Below are positions 7,089 through 16,586 of a DNA stretch of 64,000 nt, piece after piece (positions within the stretch are counted from its first letter, which is position 1; every line of letters starts with the position of its first letter). The notes under the pieces were generated by a model. It saw only the letters and a list, made by a program, of their open reading frames with translations, made no database searches and was not told the origin of the DNA. The stretch is from assembly GCF_000987835.1 (NCBI RefSeq), contig NZ_CP011308.1:310001-374000 (forward strand). Reading direction: 5' to 3'. The DNA is from Sulfurovum lithotrophicum (GTDB lineage Bacteria > Campylobacterota > Campylobacteria > Campylobacterales > Sulfurovaceae). The position numbers and the translations under genes were made by a program.

Positions 7089-8150
7089 GTGAAAGAAAGA
7101 TACCCAACTAAAAAAATTTACGTCGGAGATGTTGCCGTAGGCGGTGATGCACCGATCTCTGTACAGTCGATGACATATAGTGATACACGTGATGTAGCCG
7201 CAACGGTAGAGCAGATCAACAGGCTGCATTTTGCCGGGGCAGATATGGTGCGTGTCGCCGTGCCCGAAATAGAAGATGCTTTGGCGCTTAAAGCGATCAG
7301 GGAGCAGATATCCCTGCCACTCATTGCCGATATTCACTTTAACTACCGACTGGCACTCGAAGCGGCCAAATGGGTGGACTGCATCAGATTCAACCCGGGG
7401 AACATCGGTGAAAAATCACGTATCAAAGAGATCGTAAAAGCATGTCAGGAGCGTAATTTGCCTATACGTGTAGGTGTGAATGCCGGTTCTCTGGAAAAAG
7501 AGTTCGACCAGAAGTACGGCGCGACGGCGGAAGGCATGGTTGCCTCTGCGGAATACAATATCAAGTTTCTCGAAGACCTTGGATTTACCGATATCAAAGT
7601 TTCTCTAAAGGCTTCTGATGTAGACAGGACAGTGGATGCCTACAGAATGCTGCGTCCCAAAAATGCCTATCCGTTCCATCTCGGTATCACCGAAGCGGGT
7701 ACGATCTTTCATGCCACGGTTAAATCGGCCATAGGTCTGGGAGCGCTGCTGCTGGACGGCATAGGCGATACGATGCGGGTTTCCATTACCGGCGAACTGG
7801 AAGAGGAGATCAAAGTAGGCAAGGCGATACTCAAAGACAGCGGACGGGTGCAGGAGGGGTTGAACATCATCTCCTGTCCTACCTGCGGGCGGATAGAGGC
7901 GGACCTTGTTTCTGCCGTTGCCGAGGTGGAAAAAAGAACGGCGCACATTAAAACACCGATGGATGTCTCTGTCATGGGCTGTGTGGTCAATGCCATAGGA
8001 GAGGCCAAGCATGCCGATGTGGCCATAGCCTATGGCAAAGGTAGCGGGCTGGTGATGGTCAAAGGGGAAGTGGTGGCAAAACTGCCTGAGAGTGAGTTGG
8101 TAGAGAGATTTGTGGAAGAGGTAGAAAAGTTTGCAGAACAAAATAAATAA
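7089..8150 (+). CDS. ispG: 4-hydroxy-3-methylbut-2-enyl diphosphate synthase IspG (GcpE)
   Basis: 353 aa from a GTG with GAAGG six bases upstream. It catalyses the penultimate step of the MEP isoprenoid pathway, using a [4Fe-4S] cluster. The N-terminal TIM-barrel has [12 protein letters not shown] and [11 protein letters not shown]. The cluster ligands are seen as SCPTCGR near residue 261 and [11 protein letters not shown] near 296, with the conserved Glu after it. The length is that of the bacterial short form. The gene is flanked on both sides by palindromic repeats. Confidence 0.97.
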   Translation: MKERYPTKKIYVGDVAVGGDAPISVQSMTYSDTRDVAATVEQINRLHFAGADMVRVAVPEIEDALALKAIREQISLPLIADIHFNYRLALEAAKWVDCIRFNPGNIGEKSRIKEIVKACQERNLPIRVGVNAGSLEKEFDQKYGATAEGMVASAEYNIKFLEDLGFTDIKVSLKASDVDRTVDAYRMLRPKNAYPFHLGITEAGTIFHATVKSAIGLGALLLDGIGDTMRVSITGELEEEIKVGKAILKDSGRVQEGLNIISCPTCGRIEADLVSAVAEVEKRTAHIKTPMDVSVMGCVVNAIGEAKHADVAIAYGKGSGLVMVKGEVVAKLPESELVERFVEEVEKFAEQNK

Positions 8151-8151
8151 T

Positions 8152-8214
8152 GTAGGGTGTTGTCCCATGACAACACCTTTTGAAACAGCGTGTTGTAAGG
8201 GTACAACACCCTAC
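8152..8214 (+). repeat. GTAGGG palindromic element, ispG-dnaB spacer
   Basis: GTAGGGTGTTGTCCCATGAC opens it and GGGTACAACACCCTAC closes it. It is the near-identical sister of the copy inside priA, with a shorter middle. Confidence 0.92.
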
Positions 8215-8233
8215 AGAAATAGAAGGTAGTTTC

Positions 8234-9670
8234 ATGGAAAACATGTATAACCTGAATATCGAAAGGGCAGTACTTTCAGCCATTATTTTTGATCCGGAGA
8301 TCTATGAGGAGATCGCCGCGAAACTTCATCCGCATGATTTCTATCTGCCGTTCCACCAGCATGTCTTTCTTGCAATGGAAGAACTTTCACGGGAAGAGAA
8401 ACCCATAGATGAAGAATTCCTCCGTTCCAAGCTTGTCAGTATGGGCAAGTTCGATGAAGTGGCGATGCTTGAGCTGCTTTCGGCAAACCCCATCTCCAAT
8501 ACCGCAGCCTACCTTTCCGAGATCAAAGCCAAATCAAGCAAGCGGGCATTGGCAACTCTGGCGACAGAGATCAAGAAAGTCACCATAGAGGATGACTTGC
8601 CTGCCGAAGAGGTAATGAACCTGGTAGAGAAGAAACTCTACGAGATCACCCAGAACAATACCAATGAAGACTTCAGGGAATCCAAAGAGATCACTCTGGC
8701 GATGATGGATGAGATCAACCGTCTCAAAGCGCTGGGAAACTCTAAACTCATTGGTACGGATACGGGGTTCAAGAATCTGAATGATAAAACCTCCGGGTTT
8801 GGTAAAGGGGACCTGGTGATCATTGCTGCGAGGCCGGCAATGGGGAAAACTGCCCTGGTACTCAATATGGCGCTCAGGGCCATTGAAAGAAACGAAGGGG
8901 TAGCCTTCTTCTCGCTGGAAATGCCGGCGGAGCAGCTGATGCTGAGGCTGCTTTCTGCCAAGACATCCATACCACTGCAGCAGCTGAGGATAGGGGACTT
9001 GCGTGATGAGCAGTGGAGCCAGCTCTCTGCTGCGACAGATGAACTTTCGCAGAAAAAGCTTTTTGTCGATGACGGCGGGTATGCAACCATCCACCATGTA
9101 CGGAGCAAACTGCGTAAGCTCAAGACACAGCATCCGGAGATATCCGTTGCGATCATCGACTACCTTCAGTTGATGAGCGGTGAAGGCAAAGAGGGGAGAC
9201 AGCAGGAAGTCTCTGAAATATCCAGAGGCTTGAAACAGTTGGCCAGAGAGTTGGAGATACCTATCGTGGCGCTTTCACAGCTGAACCGTGGACTGGAAGC
9301 TAGAGAGAACAAGCGTCCAATGCTCTCTGACCTGCGTGAATCGGGAGCGATAGAGCAGGATGCCGACATCATTCTTTTTGTCTATCGTGATGATGTCTAC
9401 CGTGAAGCCAAAGAGAAAGAGAAGGAGATGAAAGCCAAGGCGGAAGGGAAAGAGTATACTTCCGATTTCAGGAAGAAAGCCGAAGAGGAAGCGGAGATCA
9501 TCATAGGCAAACAGAGGAACGGACCGACCGGGACGGTCGATCTGGTCTTTCAGAAACAGTACACGCGTTTTGTGGATGCAACGCACTCTCCTGCCTTTGA
9601 AGTGGTGTATGAAGAGAGTGACATCCCTGCCAATACAGGGAATATCTCCGTGGATATGCCCTCCATATAA
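8234..9670 (+). CDS. dnaB: Replicative DNA helicase DnaB
   Basis: 478 aa from the ATG at 8234, which has GAAGGT upstream; earlier in-frame codons fall within the repeat. The N-terminal DnaB domain (NLNIERAVLSAII start) is joined by a linker to the RecA-like ATPase. Walker A is RPAMGKT near residue 200, followed by FFSLEMPAEQL, the Walker B-type AIIDYLQLM, SQLNRGLEAREN and SDLRESGAIEQDAD. The C-terminus has the KQRNGPTG and FQKQYTRF motifs. It unwinds DNA at the fork as a hexamer. No intein was seen. Confidence 0.97.
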   Translation: MENMYNLNIERAVLSAIIFDPEIYEEIAAKLHPHDFYLPFHQHVFLAMEELSREEKPIDEEFLRSKLVSMGKFDEVAMLELLSANPISNTAAYLSEIKAKSSKRALATLATEIKKVTIEDDLPAEEVMNLVEKKLYEITQNNTNEDFRESKEITLAMMDEINRLKALGNSKLIGTDTGFKNLNDKTSGFGKGDLVIIAARPAMGKTALVLNMALRAIERNEGVAFFSLEMPAEQLMLRLLSAKTSIPLQQLRIGDLRDEQWSQLSAATDELSQKKLFVDDGGYATIHHVRSKLRKLKTQHPEISVAIIDYLQLMSGEGKEGRQQEVSEISRGLKQLARELEIPIVALSQLNRGLEARENKRPMLSDLRESGAIEQDADIILFVYRDDVYREAKEKEKEMKAKAEGKEYTSDFRKKAEEEAEIIIGKQRNGPTGTVDLVFQKQYTRFVDATHSPAFEVVYEESDIPANTGNISVDMPSI

Positions 9671-9673
9671 ACC

Positions 9674-9707
9674 GTAGAGTGCGTAATGCCCTTGGGGTGC
9701 ACGCACC
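9674..9707 (+). repeat. GTAGGG-type palindromic element, dnaB-comEC spacer
   Basis: GTAGAGTGCGTAATGCCC then TTGGGGTGCACGCACC: one degenerate unit of the repeat family, with GTGCGT/ACGCAC arms. Confidence 0.7.
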
Positions 9708-9730
9708 AAAAAAGCAGACAGGGAACCCCT

Positions 9731-10990
9731 ATGGAAAAACCAAAACTTTTTGAAACGCATAAAAGTTTTGTCTGGACTATGGTCATTCTGTTGTTTCTGT
9801 TTTCCATACGACTCGGATGGGAATATAAAAACTACACGGAATTTATTTCAAAGCCTTTCTATTATACCTATGCTACGGTGCTTAATGCCTATATCAAGCA
9901 AAAGGGAAAACGCTCCTATCAAGTTCTGAAACTTCACAGCGATAACGGACTGACTTTTTATACGGTGACGCATCAGAAGGAATTGCTTCAAAACAGACGC
10001 TTACGCCTGCAAATTTTCCCCAGTAAAAAGATAGGTTTTACTGATTATCTGGGAAGTTTCTATGTTAAAAGTCGTATCAGGTCAAATGACCCTGTTTCTG
10101 CAGGTGTAAAAGAAGACGTACTGGAAAAGGTGGCTTCCCAGCACAGTGACCAGAAGATTGGCAGTTTCTATAATGCGATCTTTTTTGCGACCCCGCTTTC
10201 AAAAGAGATAAGGGAAAAAATAAGTTTGCTTGGTGTCAGCCATCTTGTGGCACTCAGCGGCTTCCATCTTGGGATCTTATGGGCACTGGTCTATGGTGGA
10301 CTGTTGTTGCTGTACCGGCCTTTGCAGCAGCGTTACTTTCCCTATAGATATGCGTTATTTGATGTGGGCCTGATAGCGATAGTCGTATTGGGAATCTATG
10401 TGTGGTTCGTAGGCGCTCCGCCTTCCCTGATACGCTCCTATGCAATGATCCTGGCGGGATGGGCTGTACTTCTGATGGCCATTGAGCTTCTCAGTTTCAG
10501 TTTTCTGGCCATGGTTGCGGCTTTGCTGCCGGTTCTTTTCCCTTCACTCTCTGTCTCCCTCGGGTTCTGGCTCTCTGTGGCGGGGGTTTTCTATATTTTT
10601 CTGCTTTTGCAGTATTTCAGGGAATATAACAAATGGCTCATCACGTTGCTGTTTATCCCCGTAGGTATATTTCTGTTGATGCTTCCCGTCGTGCATATGA
10701 TCTTTGGAACGACAAGTATATTGCAGCTCTTTTCTCCACTCCTGTCCATCCTATTCATCCCTTTCTATCCTCTGGTGATCTTTTTGCATCTTCTGGGTAT
10801 GGGGAATCTGCTGGACAATGCATTGCTGTGGATGTTCGATCTTCCCTCCAGCGGTACAGAACACTTTTTGCCTCTCTGGGCGGGAGCTGTGTATGTGCTG
10901 TTGTCTCTAGCTGCTATCAGGTACAGGCCGATGTTCTACGCTGCTTTAGGCAGTGCATTTACCTATGCAGGTTTTCTGTTTTTCTTTTAA
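9731..10990 (+). CDS. ComEC/Rec2-family competence membrane protein, short form
   Basis: 419 aa from the ATG at 9731 (AGGGAA upstream). One N-terminal membrane segment and a soluble OB-like stretch precede the Competence domain with about eight membrane segments. The family signature ALSGFHLGIL (after VSHLV) lies near residue 180 and PPSLIRSYAM near 225. ComEC forms the inner-membrane channel for incoming DNA in transformation. The C-terminal metallo-beta-lactamase domain of the long form is absent, as is usual in Campylobacterota. Confidence 0.88.
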   Translation: MEKPKLFETHKSFVWTMVILLFLFSIRLGWEYKNYTEFISKPFYYTYATVLNAYIKQKGKRSYQVLKLHSDNGLTFYTVTHQKELLQNRRLRLQIFPSKKIGFTDYLGSFYVKSRIRSNDPVSAGVKEDVLEKVASQHSDQKIGSFYNAIFFATPLSKEIREKISLLGVSHLVALSGFHLGILWALVYGGLLLLYRPLQQRYFPYRYALFDVGLIAIVVLGIYVWFVGAPPSLIRSYAMILAGWAVLLMAIELLSFSFLAMVAALLPVLFPSLSVSLGFWLSVAGVFYIFLLLQYFREYNKWLITLLFIPVGIFLLMLPVVHMIFGTTSILQLFSPLLSILFIPFYPLVIFLHLLGMGNLLDNALLWMFDLPSSGTEHFLPLWAGAVYVLLSLAAIRYRPMFYAALGSAFTYAGFLFFF

Positions 10991-10997
10991 TCCGGAT

Positions 10998-11849
10998 TTA
11001 AATATGTTCTATCTCTTTGTCTTTATTGAGCAGGTAGCAGAAGCGTAATCCATGCAGGAAGATCGCCCAGGAGATATAGATCCATAGAAGAAAAAAGAGT
11101 ACGGTGCTGATACTGCCGTAGACTGAAGTATACGTCTTGTTGTGCATGACATAGAAGACAAATCCGCTTTTGGAAAGGTACCAGATGAGTGACGCGATGA
11201 ATGAACTGGTAAGTGCCGCTCTTTTTTGGATGGCTGTATTGGCAGAGAGTTGATAGGCGATGTAAAATACACTCCAGATAATGATATAGGGAATGACGGA
11301 ATAGAGATGGATAGTGCTTGTGATCTCATTTTGGTTCAGGTAACCCTGAATGAGAGTGGAAACATAAAAGGATGCCCCCATCATCGTAGGCAGCAGCACA
11401 ATCAGCAAAAGATAGGTTTTGATACTTTTCATAATTCCCCGGCTGGGCAGTTCAAAAATATCATTGACGATATAGTCGTAACTCTTAAAGAACATAATGG
11501 CCGCAAAGGTGACATAGAATACACCTACTATTCCAAGCTTGTCCGAATTGGCGATGAAAGTATTGATGTGCTCCATGATCTCTTTGGACTGTGTGGGCAT
11601 GAGATTGGCAAAAATGAGTTGCTGTACCTTGTCGTACATTTCATGGAAAAGAGGCAGGGTGGTAAAGACATAAAGCAGAATGACGAGCAGAGGGATGATG
11701 GAAAAAATGGTATTCCAACTCAGACTGGAGGCATAGTAGCCCAGTCTGTCATCGAAAAGATCTTTGAAGAAATCTCTGAGAAAAATATAATACTCCCTAA
11801 AGAGCTTTCTCATCCTGCTCTTCTCAATTCTCTTCTCTTGAAGTTTCAT
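10998..11849 (-). CDS. YihY/BrkB-family inner membrane protein
   Basis: 283 aa with about six membrane segments. Family features are the N-terminal RLGYYASSLSWNTIFSIIPL and the later SFIASLIWYLSKSGF and LFFLLWIYISWAIFLHG. Such proteins were once called ribonuclease BN, which is no longer accepted, and their function is unknown. The gene starts seven bases after the end of glcD and is probably its operon partner, in the same order as Campylobacter yihY/rbn-glcD. An ATG twelve codons in (11813) is an alternative start. Confidence 0.9.
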   Translation of the reverse strand: MKLQEKRIEKSRMRKLFREYYIFLRDFFKDLFDDRLGYYASSLSWNTIFSIIPLLVILLYVFTTLPLFHEMYDKVQQLIFANLMPTQSKEIMEHINTFIANSDKLGIVGVFYVTFAAIMFFKSYDYIVNDIFELPSRGIMKSIKTYLLLIVLLPTMMGASFYVSTLIQGYLNQNEITSTIHLYSVIPYIIIWSVFYIAYQLSANTAIQKRAALTSSFIASLIWYLSKSGFVFYVMHNKTYTSVYGSISTVLFFLLWIYISWAIFLHGLRFCYLLNKDKEIEHI

Positions 11850-11855
11850 TTTGGA

Positions 11856-13247
11856 TCATACGCCGGGTAATCCCATTTTCCCCGGATTCAAGATATTGTT
11901 CGGATCGAAAGCATGTTTGATATCTTTAAAAAGTGAGAGCTCCGCTTCGTTGAAAGCAATATTCATAAAAGGAGCCTTGCTGGTACCGATACCGTGTTCT
12001 CCGCTGAGTGTCCCGCCCATATCGACGACCAGTTCGAAAATCTCTTCTATGGCCTTATGTCCCTCTTCGAGCTGTTTTTCGTCAGAACCGTCCACCATCA
12101 CGTTGACATGGATGTTCCCGTCTCCGGCATGCCCGAAGCAAGGCACTTTGAAATTGTAACGCTCACCGATCTCGTAGATACGTTTCAGCGCTTCGGGAAG
12201 CATACTTCTGGGTACGGAGATATCTTCATTGAGCTTCTTGCTTCCGAAGACGGTAATGGAAGGAGAAGCATTTCTTCTCGCATACCAGAGTGTGTCTCTC
12301 TCTTTGTCGGTGTGTGCAATCACAAAATCCTGTGCGCCGTTCTCTTTAAAAGATTTTTCAAGGATCTCAAGCTGAAAATCGACCTCTTCAATGACATTTC
12401 CATCCACATCGCCGATAAGCAGGGCACCTGCATCTTCGGGAAGTTCGATGCCCAGTTTCTCTTTGAGGGCCTGTACGACAAGAGCATCCATGAACTCCAT
12501 GGCAACAGGGTTCGCACCGCCGGAAAGCGACCTGAAGACAGCGTTCATTGCATTGTCAACAGAGGGGAAGATGCCCATATAGGCTTTCCTGAACTTCGGT
12601 TTGGGAAGCAGTTTGACTGTAATTTCGGTAATGACGGCAAGCGTACCTTCGGATGCAATAAGAATACCGGCGATGTTGTAGCCTGCCACATCCTTGATAG
12701 TCCTTTTGCCTGCACGGATGATATCACCGTTGGGACGCACGGCACGCAGGGCCATGACATAATCTTTGGTGATGCCGTATTTGGCTGCGCGCATACCGCC
12801 GGCATTTTCGGAAACATTCCCGCCAAGGGTGGAATACTCTTCGCTGGCAGGATCGGGCGGGTAGAACAGACGGAGCTCTTCCACAGCTCTTTGCAGGTCC
12901 ATGTTGACCACTCCCGGCTGTACCACTGCGACCATGTTCTCCATATCGATCTCAAGGATCCTGTTCATATGTTTTTCCATGGCAAGTGTGATACCGCCGT
13001 TGGTCGGAAGCGCACCGCCCGTAAAACCGGAACCTGCACCTCGCGGGGTGATAACGATACCGTGGTGGTTGCAGTAGACTAGAATACGGCTTACATCTTC
13101 TTCATTTCTTGGGAAAACGACTGCATCGGGTTCAAAACGAGTACGTGTGGCATCGTAGGAGTAGGCGATACGGTGAGCTTTGTCACTGTAGACATTCTCT
13201 TTGCCTACGATCTCTTTGAGGGTCTCTACATGTTTCGGATCAAGCAC
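11856..13247 (-). CDS. FAD-linked oxidase, glycolate/D-lactate dehydrogenase GlcD-like
   Basis: 463 aa from a GTG at 13247 that overlaps the last base of the upstream stop (TAGTG) and has GGAGG seven bases before it; an ATG at 13301 lies inside the upstream gene. The N-terminal FAD-binding domain has TPRGAGSGFTGGALP and PGVVNMDLQ, then DPASEEYSTLGGNVSENAGG. The C-terminal domain has CFGHAGDGNIHVN and GGTLSGEHGIG. It oxidises a 2-hydroxy acid, and the exact substrate cannot be read from sequence. An Fe-S partner subunit is encoded at 44406-45710. Confidence 0.92.
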   Translation of the reverse strand: MLDPKHVETLKEIVGKENVYSDKAHRIAYSYDATRTRFEPDAVVFPRNEEDVSRILVYCNHHGIVITPRGAGSGFTGGALPTNGGITLAMEKHMNRILEIDMENMVAVVQPGVVNMDLQRAVEELRLFYPPDPASEEYSTLGGNVSENAGGMRAAKYGITKDYVMALRAVRPNGDIIRAGKRTIKDVAGYNIAGILIASEGTLAVITEITVKLLPKPKFRKAYMGIFPSVDNAMNAVFRSLSGGANPVAMEFMDALVVQALKEKLGIELPEDAGALLIGDVDGNVIEEVDFQLEILEKSFKENGAQDFVIAHTDKERDTLWYARRNASPSITVFGSKKLNEDISVPRSMLPEALKRIYEIGERYNFKVPCFGHAGDGNIHVNVMVDGSDEKQLEEGHKAIEEIFELVVDMGGTLSGEHGIGTSKAPFMNIAFNEAELSLFKDIKHAFDPNNILNPGKMGLPGV

Positions 13248-13927
13248 TACAATGCCTCCATGGTCTGATAGTAGCTTCCCGTACTGCTTTTTGAGAACCA
13301 TCCCGTCCGGATCTCGTTAAAGTGCATATAGAAAGGAAACTGTGCTTTTGCAGGAAGATTTCCCATCGCCTTTTTATTGATGATCCTGCCGGAAATAGGG
13401 TCAAGCAGTACCAGGGAATTCTTGCGAACAATACAAATGAGTCCTATCTGGTAATCTTTGGCAAAGGAGGAAAGATTTTCACGTGTAGGAAAGGCATCGC
13501 CTCTTTTGGAAAGGTAAATGGCAAAGAGATCCGGGTGTATCCAATTCTTTGTGTAAGAGGAAGTGACTTTTGCGTAAGTATCTGCATCAGGGGCAAGAAG
13601 CAGAACATTGTTATAAAGATACCCGCCTATGACCTTGTCTCCTGCTCTGACCGGTGTTTTTATGGTAGGCAGCTTGTCATGATGTATGATGTCCTTACTG
13701 ATCACTTTTGCATGCCCTTTTGAAGTTTGCGCAATATAGGCAGTAATAGCCTGAAGGTCGCTACCGTAGTTGTGTACGATGATGCCACTCATACCGTTGG
13801 CAGGAAAAGAGGAGCGAAGTGCTATTGTGTCTCCTTTGGCAACAGAAACGGAAGTGTGAACGGTCGAAGGAAAAAATCCTGCAAAAAGGGGCAGGGCAGT
13901 CAGCAATATCAATGCTATTTTGATCAT
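13247..13927 (-). CDS. Exported protein, PgbA N-terminal-like
   Basis: 226 aa with signal peptide MIKIALILLTALPLFAGFF. The body resembles the N-terminal domain of Helicobacter plasminogen-binding protein PgbA, found across Campylobacterota: YIHPDLF-type strands, VRAGDKVIGGYLYNNVLLLAP and YSTRENLSSFAKDYQIGL-like patterns. The long Lys/Glu-rich tail of PgbA is absent, so plasminogen binding should not be assumed. The gene overlaps the glcD start by one base and is the first gene of the glcD-yihY operon. Confidence 0.75.
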   Translation of the reverse strand: MIKIALILLTALPLFAGFFPSTVHTSVSVAKGDTIALRSSFPANGMSGIIVHNYGSDLQAITAYIAQTSKGHAKVISKDIIHHDKLPTIKTPVRAGDKVIGGYLYNNVLLLAPDADTYAKVTSSYTKNWIHPDLFAIYLSKRGDAFPTRENLSSFAKDYQIGLICIVRKNSLVLLDPISGRIINKKAMGNLPAKAQFPFYMHFNEIRTGWFSKSSTGSYYQTMEAL

Positions 13928-14094
13928 TATGATCCTTTGAAAAATAGTGTTGTGGGCAGTTTCTATAATTAGATATTCCCAATTATTTGATTATACAGAC
14001 AAAAGATTAAAAATCTGATTGTAAATATCCGCTTCACATACCCATTTAGTTTAATTGGCTATAATATTGCCTAGATAACGGGGTTGGAGCAGAA

Positions 14095-15384
14095 TTGAAA
14101 TATCTTATATTGATCGTTGTATTGTTCAGTTTTTCATTTGGAATGAAAGCCAAAATGAAGGAATGGCCTCATGACTTCACATTTGCAGACTATTTGGATT
14201 TTAATGATATCTCAAGAGAGATGCTTGATTCTATTTCCCCCCAAGACCAGGAATATCTCTCCGATATCCAGAGCAAATACAAATATTATGAATTGCTGGA
14301 TGACAACGGTAGCCTTATGCAGGCTTTGATCCCCATTTCCAAAGAGATGCAGATACATCTTTTCAAAGAAGTTAAGAAAGACAGATACAAGTTCGACATT
14401 ATCCCTATTGCCTACAAGACACAGGAATATTTTGCCAAAGTGATCATCAGTTCCAATCCCTATACCGATGTCCAGAAAGCCATCAGCCGGGACAGTGTGG
14501 CAAAAAAAGCTTCCCAGGCACTCAAAGGTGTTATCAATACAAAAAAACTTCATAAAGGCGATATGCTTGCATTTGTCTATACCCAGCGCAGCAGGGTGGG
14601 GGTTCCCTATACGATGCCCCAGATCAGGGTGATGAAGGTCAAGACCAGGAAAAGTGAACAGTTCATCTATGTCGATGAGGATGGGAATGGCTATAAGGAG
14701 ACAGGTAAAAAAGTAGCCTATACGGTGACAGGAAAAAAGAAAGTGATCTATACGCGACGTGTCAAAGAGAAAGGAAGCACCTTTGGGATGCCGCTGCGTC
14801 ATGCACGTATCACTTCAAGTTTCTCCTACAGACGCTGGCACCCCATCCTGCACCGTTACCGTCCGCATCACGGGACAGATTTTGGTGCCAGACGCGGTAC
14901 ACCCCTGCTGGCGGTCAATGACGGTAAAGTCAGTTTTGCCGGATGGAAAGGCGGTTACGGCAGGGTTGTCCAGATCAGACACGCCGGGGGCTATGAGTCA
15001 TTCTATGCACATCAGAGCCGCATACGTGTCAAGCGTGGCCAGAGAGTGAAAAAAGGACAGATCATCGGCTATGTAGGCAGTTCGGGCAGAAGTACCGGAC
15101 CGCATCTCCACTTCGGGCTTAAGAAGAACGGCCGCTGGGTCGATCCGATGAAGTATCTTCGCAAGAGGTCCATCGGGAAAACCATTCTGAAGAAGTTCAC
15201 TAAATATAAAGATGTAGAAGAGACCCGGTACAAAAAAGTGAGTATCAAGGGTACGGCAGAGAACAGGAAAAAACTCGAAGCATACCTCCTGAACGATACC
15301 CCCTCCTATATCTGGGGGAAAGAATATACAGGAACGGTACATGTCAACGACAAAGGGAAGTTTGAAGATGCAGAACAAGATTGA
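14095..15384 (+). CDS. M23-family peptidoglycan peptidase, Csd3/Pgp3 type
   Basis: 429 aa from a TTG preceded by GGAG. A signal peptide (KYLILIVVLFSFSFG) leads to an inhibitory N-terminal part and a central domain, then a LytM/M23 zinc peptidase: HHGTDFGARRGTP near residue 260, and GPHLHFGLKKNG near 338. The order and length fit Helicobacter Csd3 (HdpA) and Campylobacter Pgp3, periplasmic DD-carboxypeptidase/endopeptidases that shape the cell. The position next to the pgbA_N-like gene and glcD is the same as in Campylobacter. The stop overlaps the Nudix gene by 17 bases. Confidence 0.9.
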   Translation: MKYLILIVVLFSFSFGMKAKMKEWPHDFTFADYLDFNDISREMLDSISPQDQEYLSDIQSKYKYYELLDDNGSLMQALIPISKEMQIHLFKEVKKDRYKFDIIPIAYKTQEYFAKVIISSNPYTDVQKAISRDSVAKKASQALKGVINTKKLHKGDMLAFVYTQRSRVGVPYTMPQIRVMKVKTRKSEQFIYVDEDGNGYKETGKKVAYTVTGKKKVIYTRRVKEKGSTFGMPLRHARITSSFSYRRWHPILHRYRPHHGTDFGARRGTPLLAVNDGKVSFAGWKGGYGRVVQIRHAGGYESFYAHQSRIRVKRGQRVKKGQIIGYVGSSGRSTGPHLHFGLKKNGRWVDPMKYLRKRSIGKTILKKFTKYKDVEETRYKKVSIKGTAENRKKLEAYLLNDTPSYIWGKEYTGTVHVNDKGKFEDAEQD

Positions 15385-15949
15385 GAAATTTACTTTACAT
15401 CCTCTGGAAGATCCAAGGTTCATCTCCACAGCCAGGGCAACCTATGAGCAGAACGGCACGGCAAAGAGCTGGGAGATCGTCAAAGCGCACGACAGTGTGG
15501 CTATACTCATTTATCATATTCAAAAAGATGCTTTTATTCTGGTGCAGCAGTTCCGTCCGGCTGTCTACATCAACAATCATGACGGTCTGACCGTTGAACT
15601 CTGTGCGGGTATCGTCGATAAAGACCTTTCTCTTGAACAGATCGCCAAAGAGGAGATAGAAGAGGAGTGTGGCTATAATGTACCGCTGGATAAAATAGAA
15701 AAGATCACCTCTTTTTATACCTCCGTCGGATTTGCCGGAAGCAGGCAGACCCTCTATTATGCCGAAGTTGATGAGCGTATGAAGGTGTCAGAAGGCGGTG
15801 GCGTGGATGCTGAGCAGATCGAAGTGATCGCACTTCCGGTCAAAGAGGCACAGGCTTTTATATTTGACGAGAGTATCGCCAAAACACCGGGATTGATGTT
15901 TGCGTTCATGTGGTGGGAACAAAGGCGAAAAGCGCTTTTGGATGGATAA
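15368..15949 (+). CDS. Nudix hydrolase, NUDT14-like (nucleotide-sugar pyrophosphatase)
   Basis: 193 aa from the ATG at 15368, which overlaps the end of the peptidase gene. The Nudix box is seen as GIVDKDLSLEQIAKEEIEEE then CGY. Measured against GX5EX7REUXEEXGU it has Leu for the first Glu and Glu for the Arg, while the metal-binding Glu residues are kept. The run ELCAGIVDKDLSLE resembles the UDP-glucose pyrophosphatase NUDT14 subgroup more than ADP-ribose pyrophosphatases. Overlap with the M23 gene suggests coupled translation. The substrate is an inference. Confidence 0.82.
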   Translation: MQNKIEKFTLHPLEDPRFISTARATYEQNGTAKSWEIVKAHDSVAILIYHIQKDAFILVQQFRPAVYINNHDGLTVELCAGIVDKDLSLEQIAKEEIEEECGYNVPLDKIEKITSFYTSVGFAGSRQTLYYAEVDERMKVSEGGGVDAEQIEVIALPVKEAQAFIFDESIAKTPGLMFAFMWWEQRRKALLDG

Positions 15950-15956
15950 TGAATGG

Positions 15957-15981
15957 GTAGGGCGCTGTCTCCAGACAGTAC
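15957..15981 (+). repeat. GTAGGG-type palindromic element (single unit)
   Basis: GTAGGGCG then CTGTCTCCAGACAG and TAC. One unit of the dispersed family with CTGTCT/AGACAG arms, between convergent genes. Confidence 0.65.
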
Positions 15982-16014
15982 TATTTATAATGGTTACACG
16001 ATCCCCGATTTCTG

Positions 16015-16533
16015 TTAGTCTTCTTTCACCTGTGTATAGGCTGCATAGTAGGTACTTCCGTCGGCAAAATTGTTGACAGTCAACTTGGAGAATGCTTCAA
16101 GATACTCCCAAAACTCTCTGATCAGTCCAATATCGACATGCTGTGCTTTGTCCGCCAATGCTTCACGCATAGTGCCAAGCCATTCTATACGGTTGTTCTC
16201 GTTAATAGAAAAATCATCATGGATTCGGATCATGTACTCGTTGAGTTCCATCCCTTTGCTCTCATTCTCATAAACTTTTGGTCCGCCGCAGATCTGGATG
16301 AAGAATTTGCTGTTCTTCTTTTTGACCTCTTCGAACTCCTCCTCATCCTGAGGGAAGAAATGGGCGATCTTGCTTTCGTATATCTTGTCATAGAAGTTGT
16401 ACATCAGCTCCTTCATCCCTTCTTCTCCACCGATAGCCTCATAAAATGCCTTGGGTGGGTTTTTGAAATGAACGGGCTTTCCTTTCTCTACCGCTGTGAT
16501 AGGCAGGTCCATGATCTCTTTTCTTGTAGCCAT
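16015..16533 (-). CDS. Truncated haemoglobin-like globin
   Basis: 172 aa, with AAAGG upstream of the ATG. The core YEAIGGEEGMKELMYNFYDK is the helix B start typical of 2/2 globins. It continues with FFPQ and FFIQICGGPKVY, then IHDDFSI carrying the probable proximal His. About 30 extra residues precede the globin fold. Truncated globins bind O2 or NO at haem. Group II looks the closest, but I cannot fix the group by eye. The N-terminal extension has no signal peptide, so the protein is cytoplasmic. Confidence 0.78.
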   Translation of the reverse strand: MATRKEIMDLPITAVEKGKPVHFKNPPKAFYEAIGGEEGMKELMYNFYDKIYESKIAHFFPQDEEEFEEVKKKNSKFFIQICGGPKVYENESKGMELNEYMIRIHDDFSINENNRIEWLGTMREALADKAQHVDIGLIREFWEYLEAFSKLTVNNFADGSTYYAAYTQVKED

Positions 16534-16586
16534 AATATACCTTTATCTTGTTTATCTGAATGGATTATAGTTAAAGTCTCTTAAAT

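Noticed and set aside
11994-13082. 362-codon plus-strand open frame
   Set aside because: Antisense to the GlcD-like gene, without domain or ribosome site.
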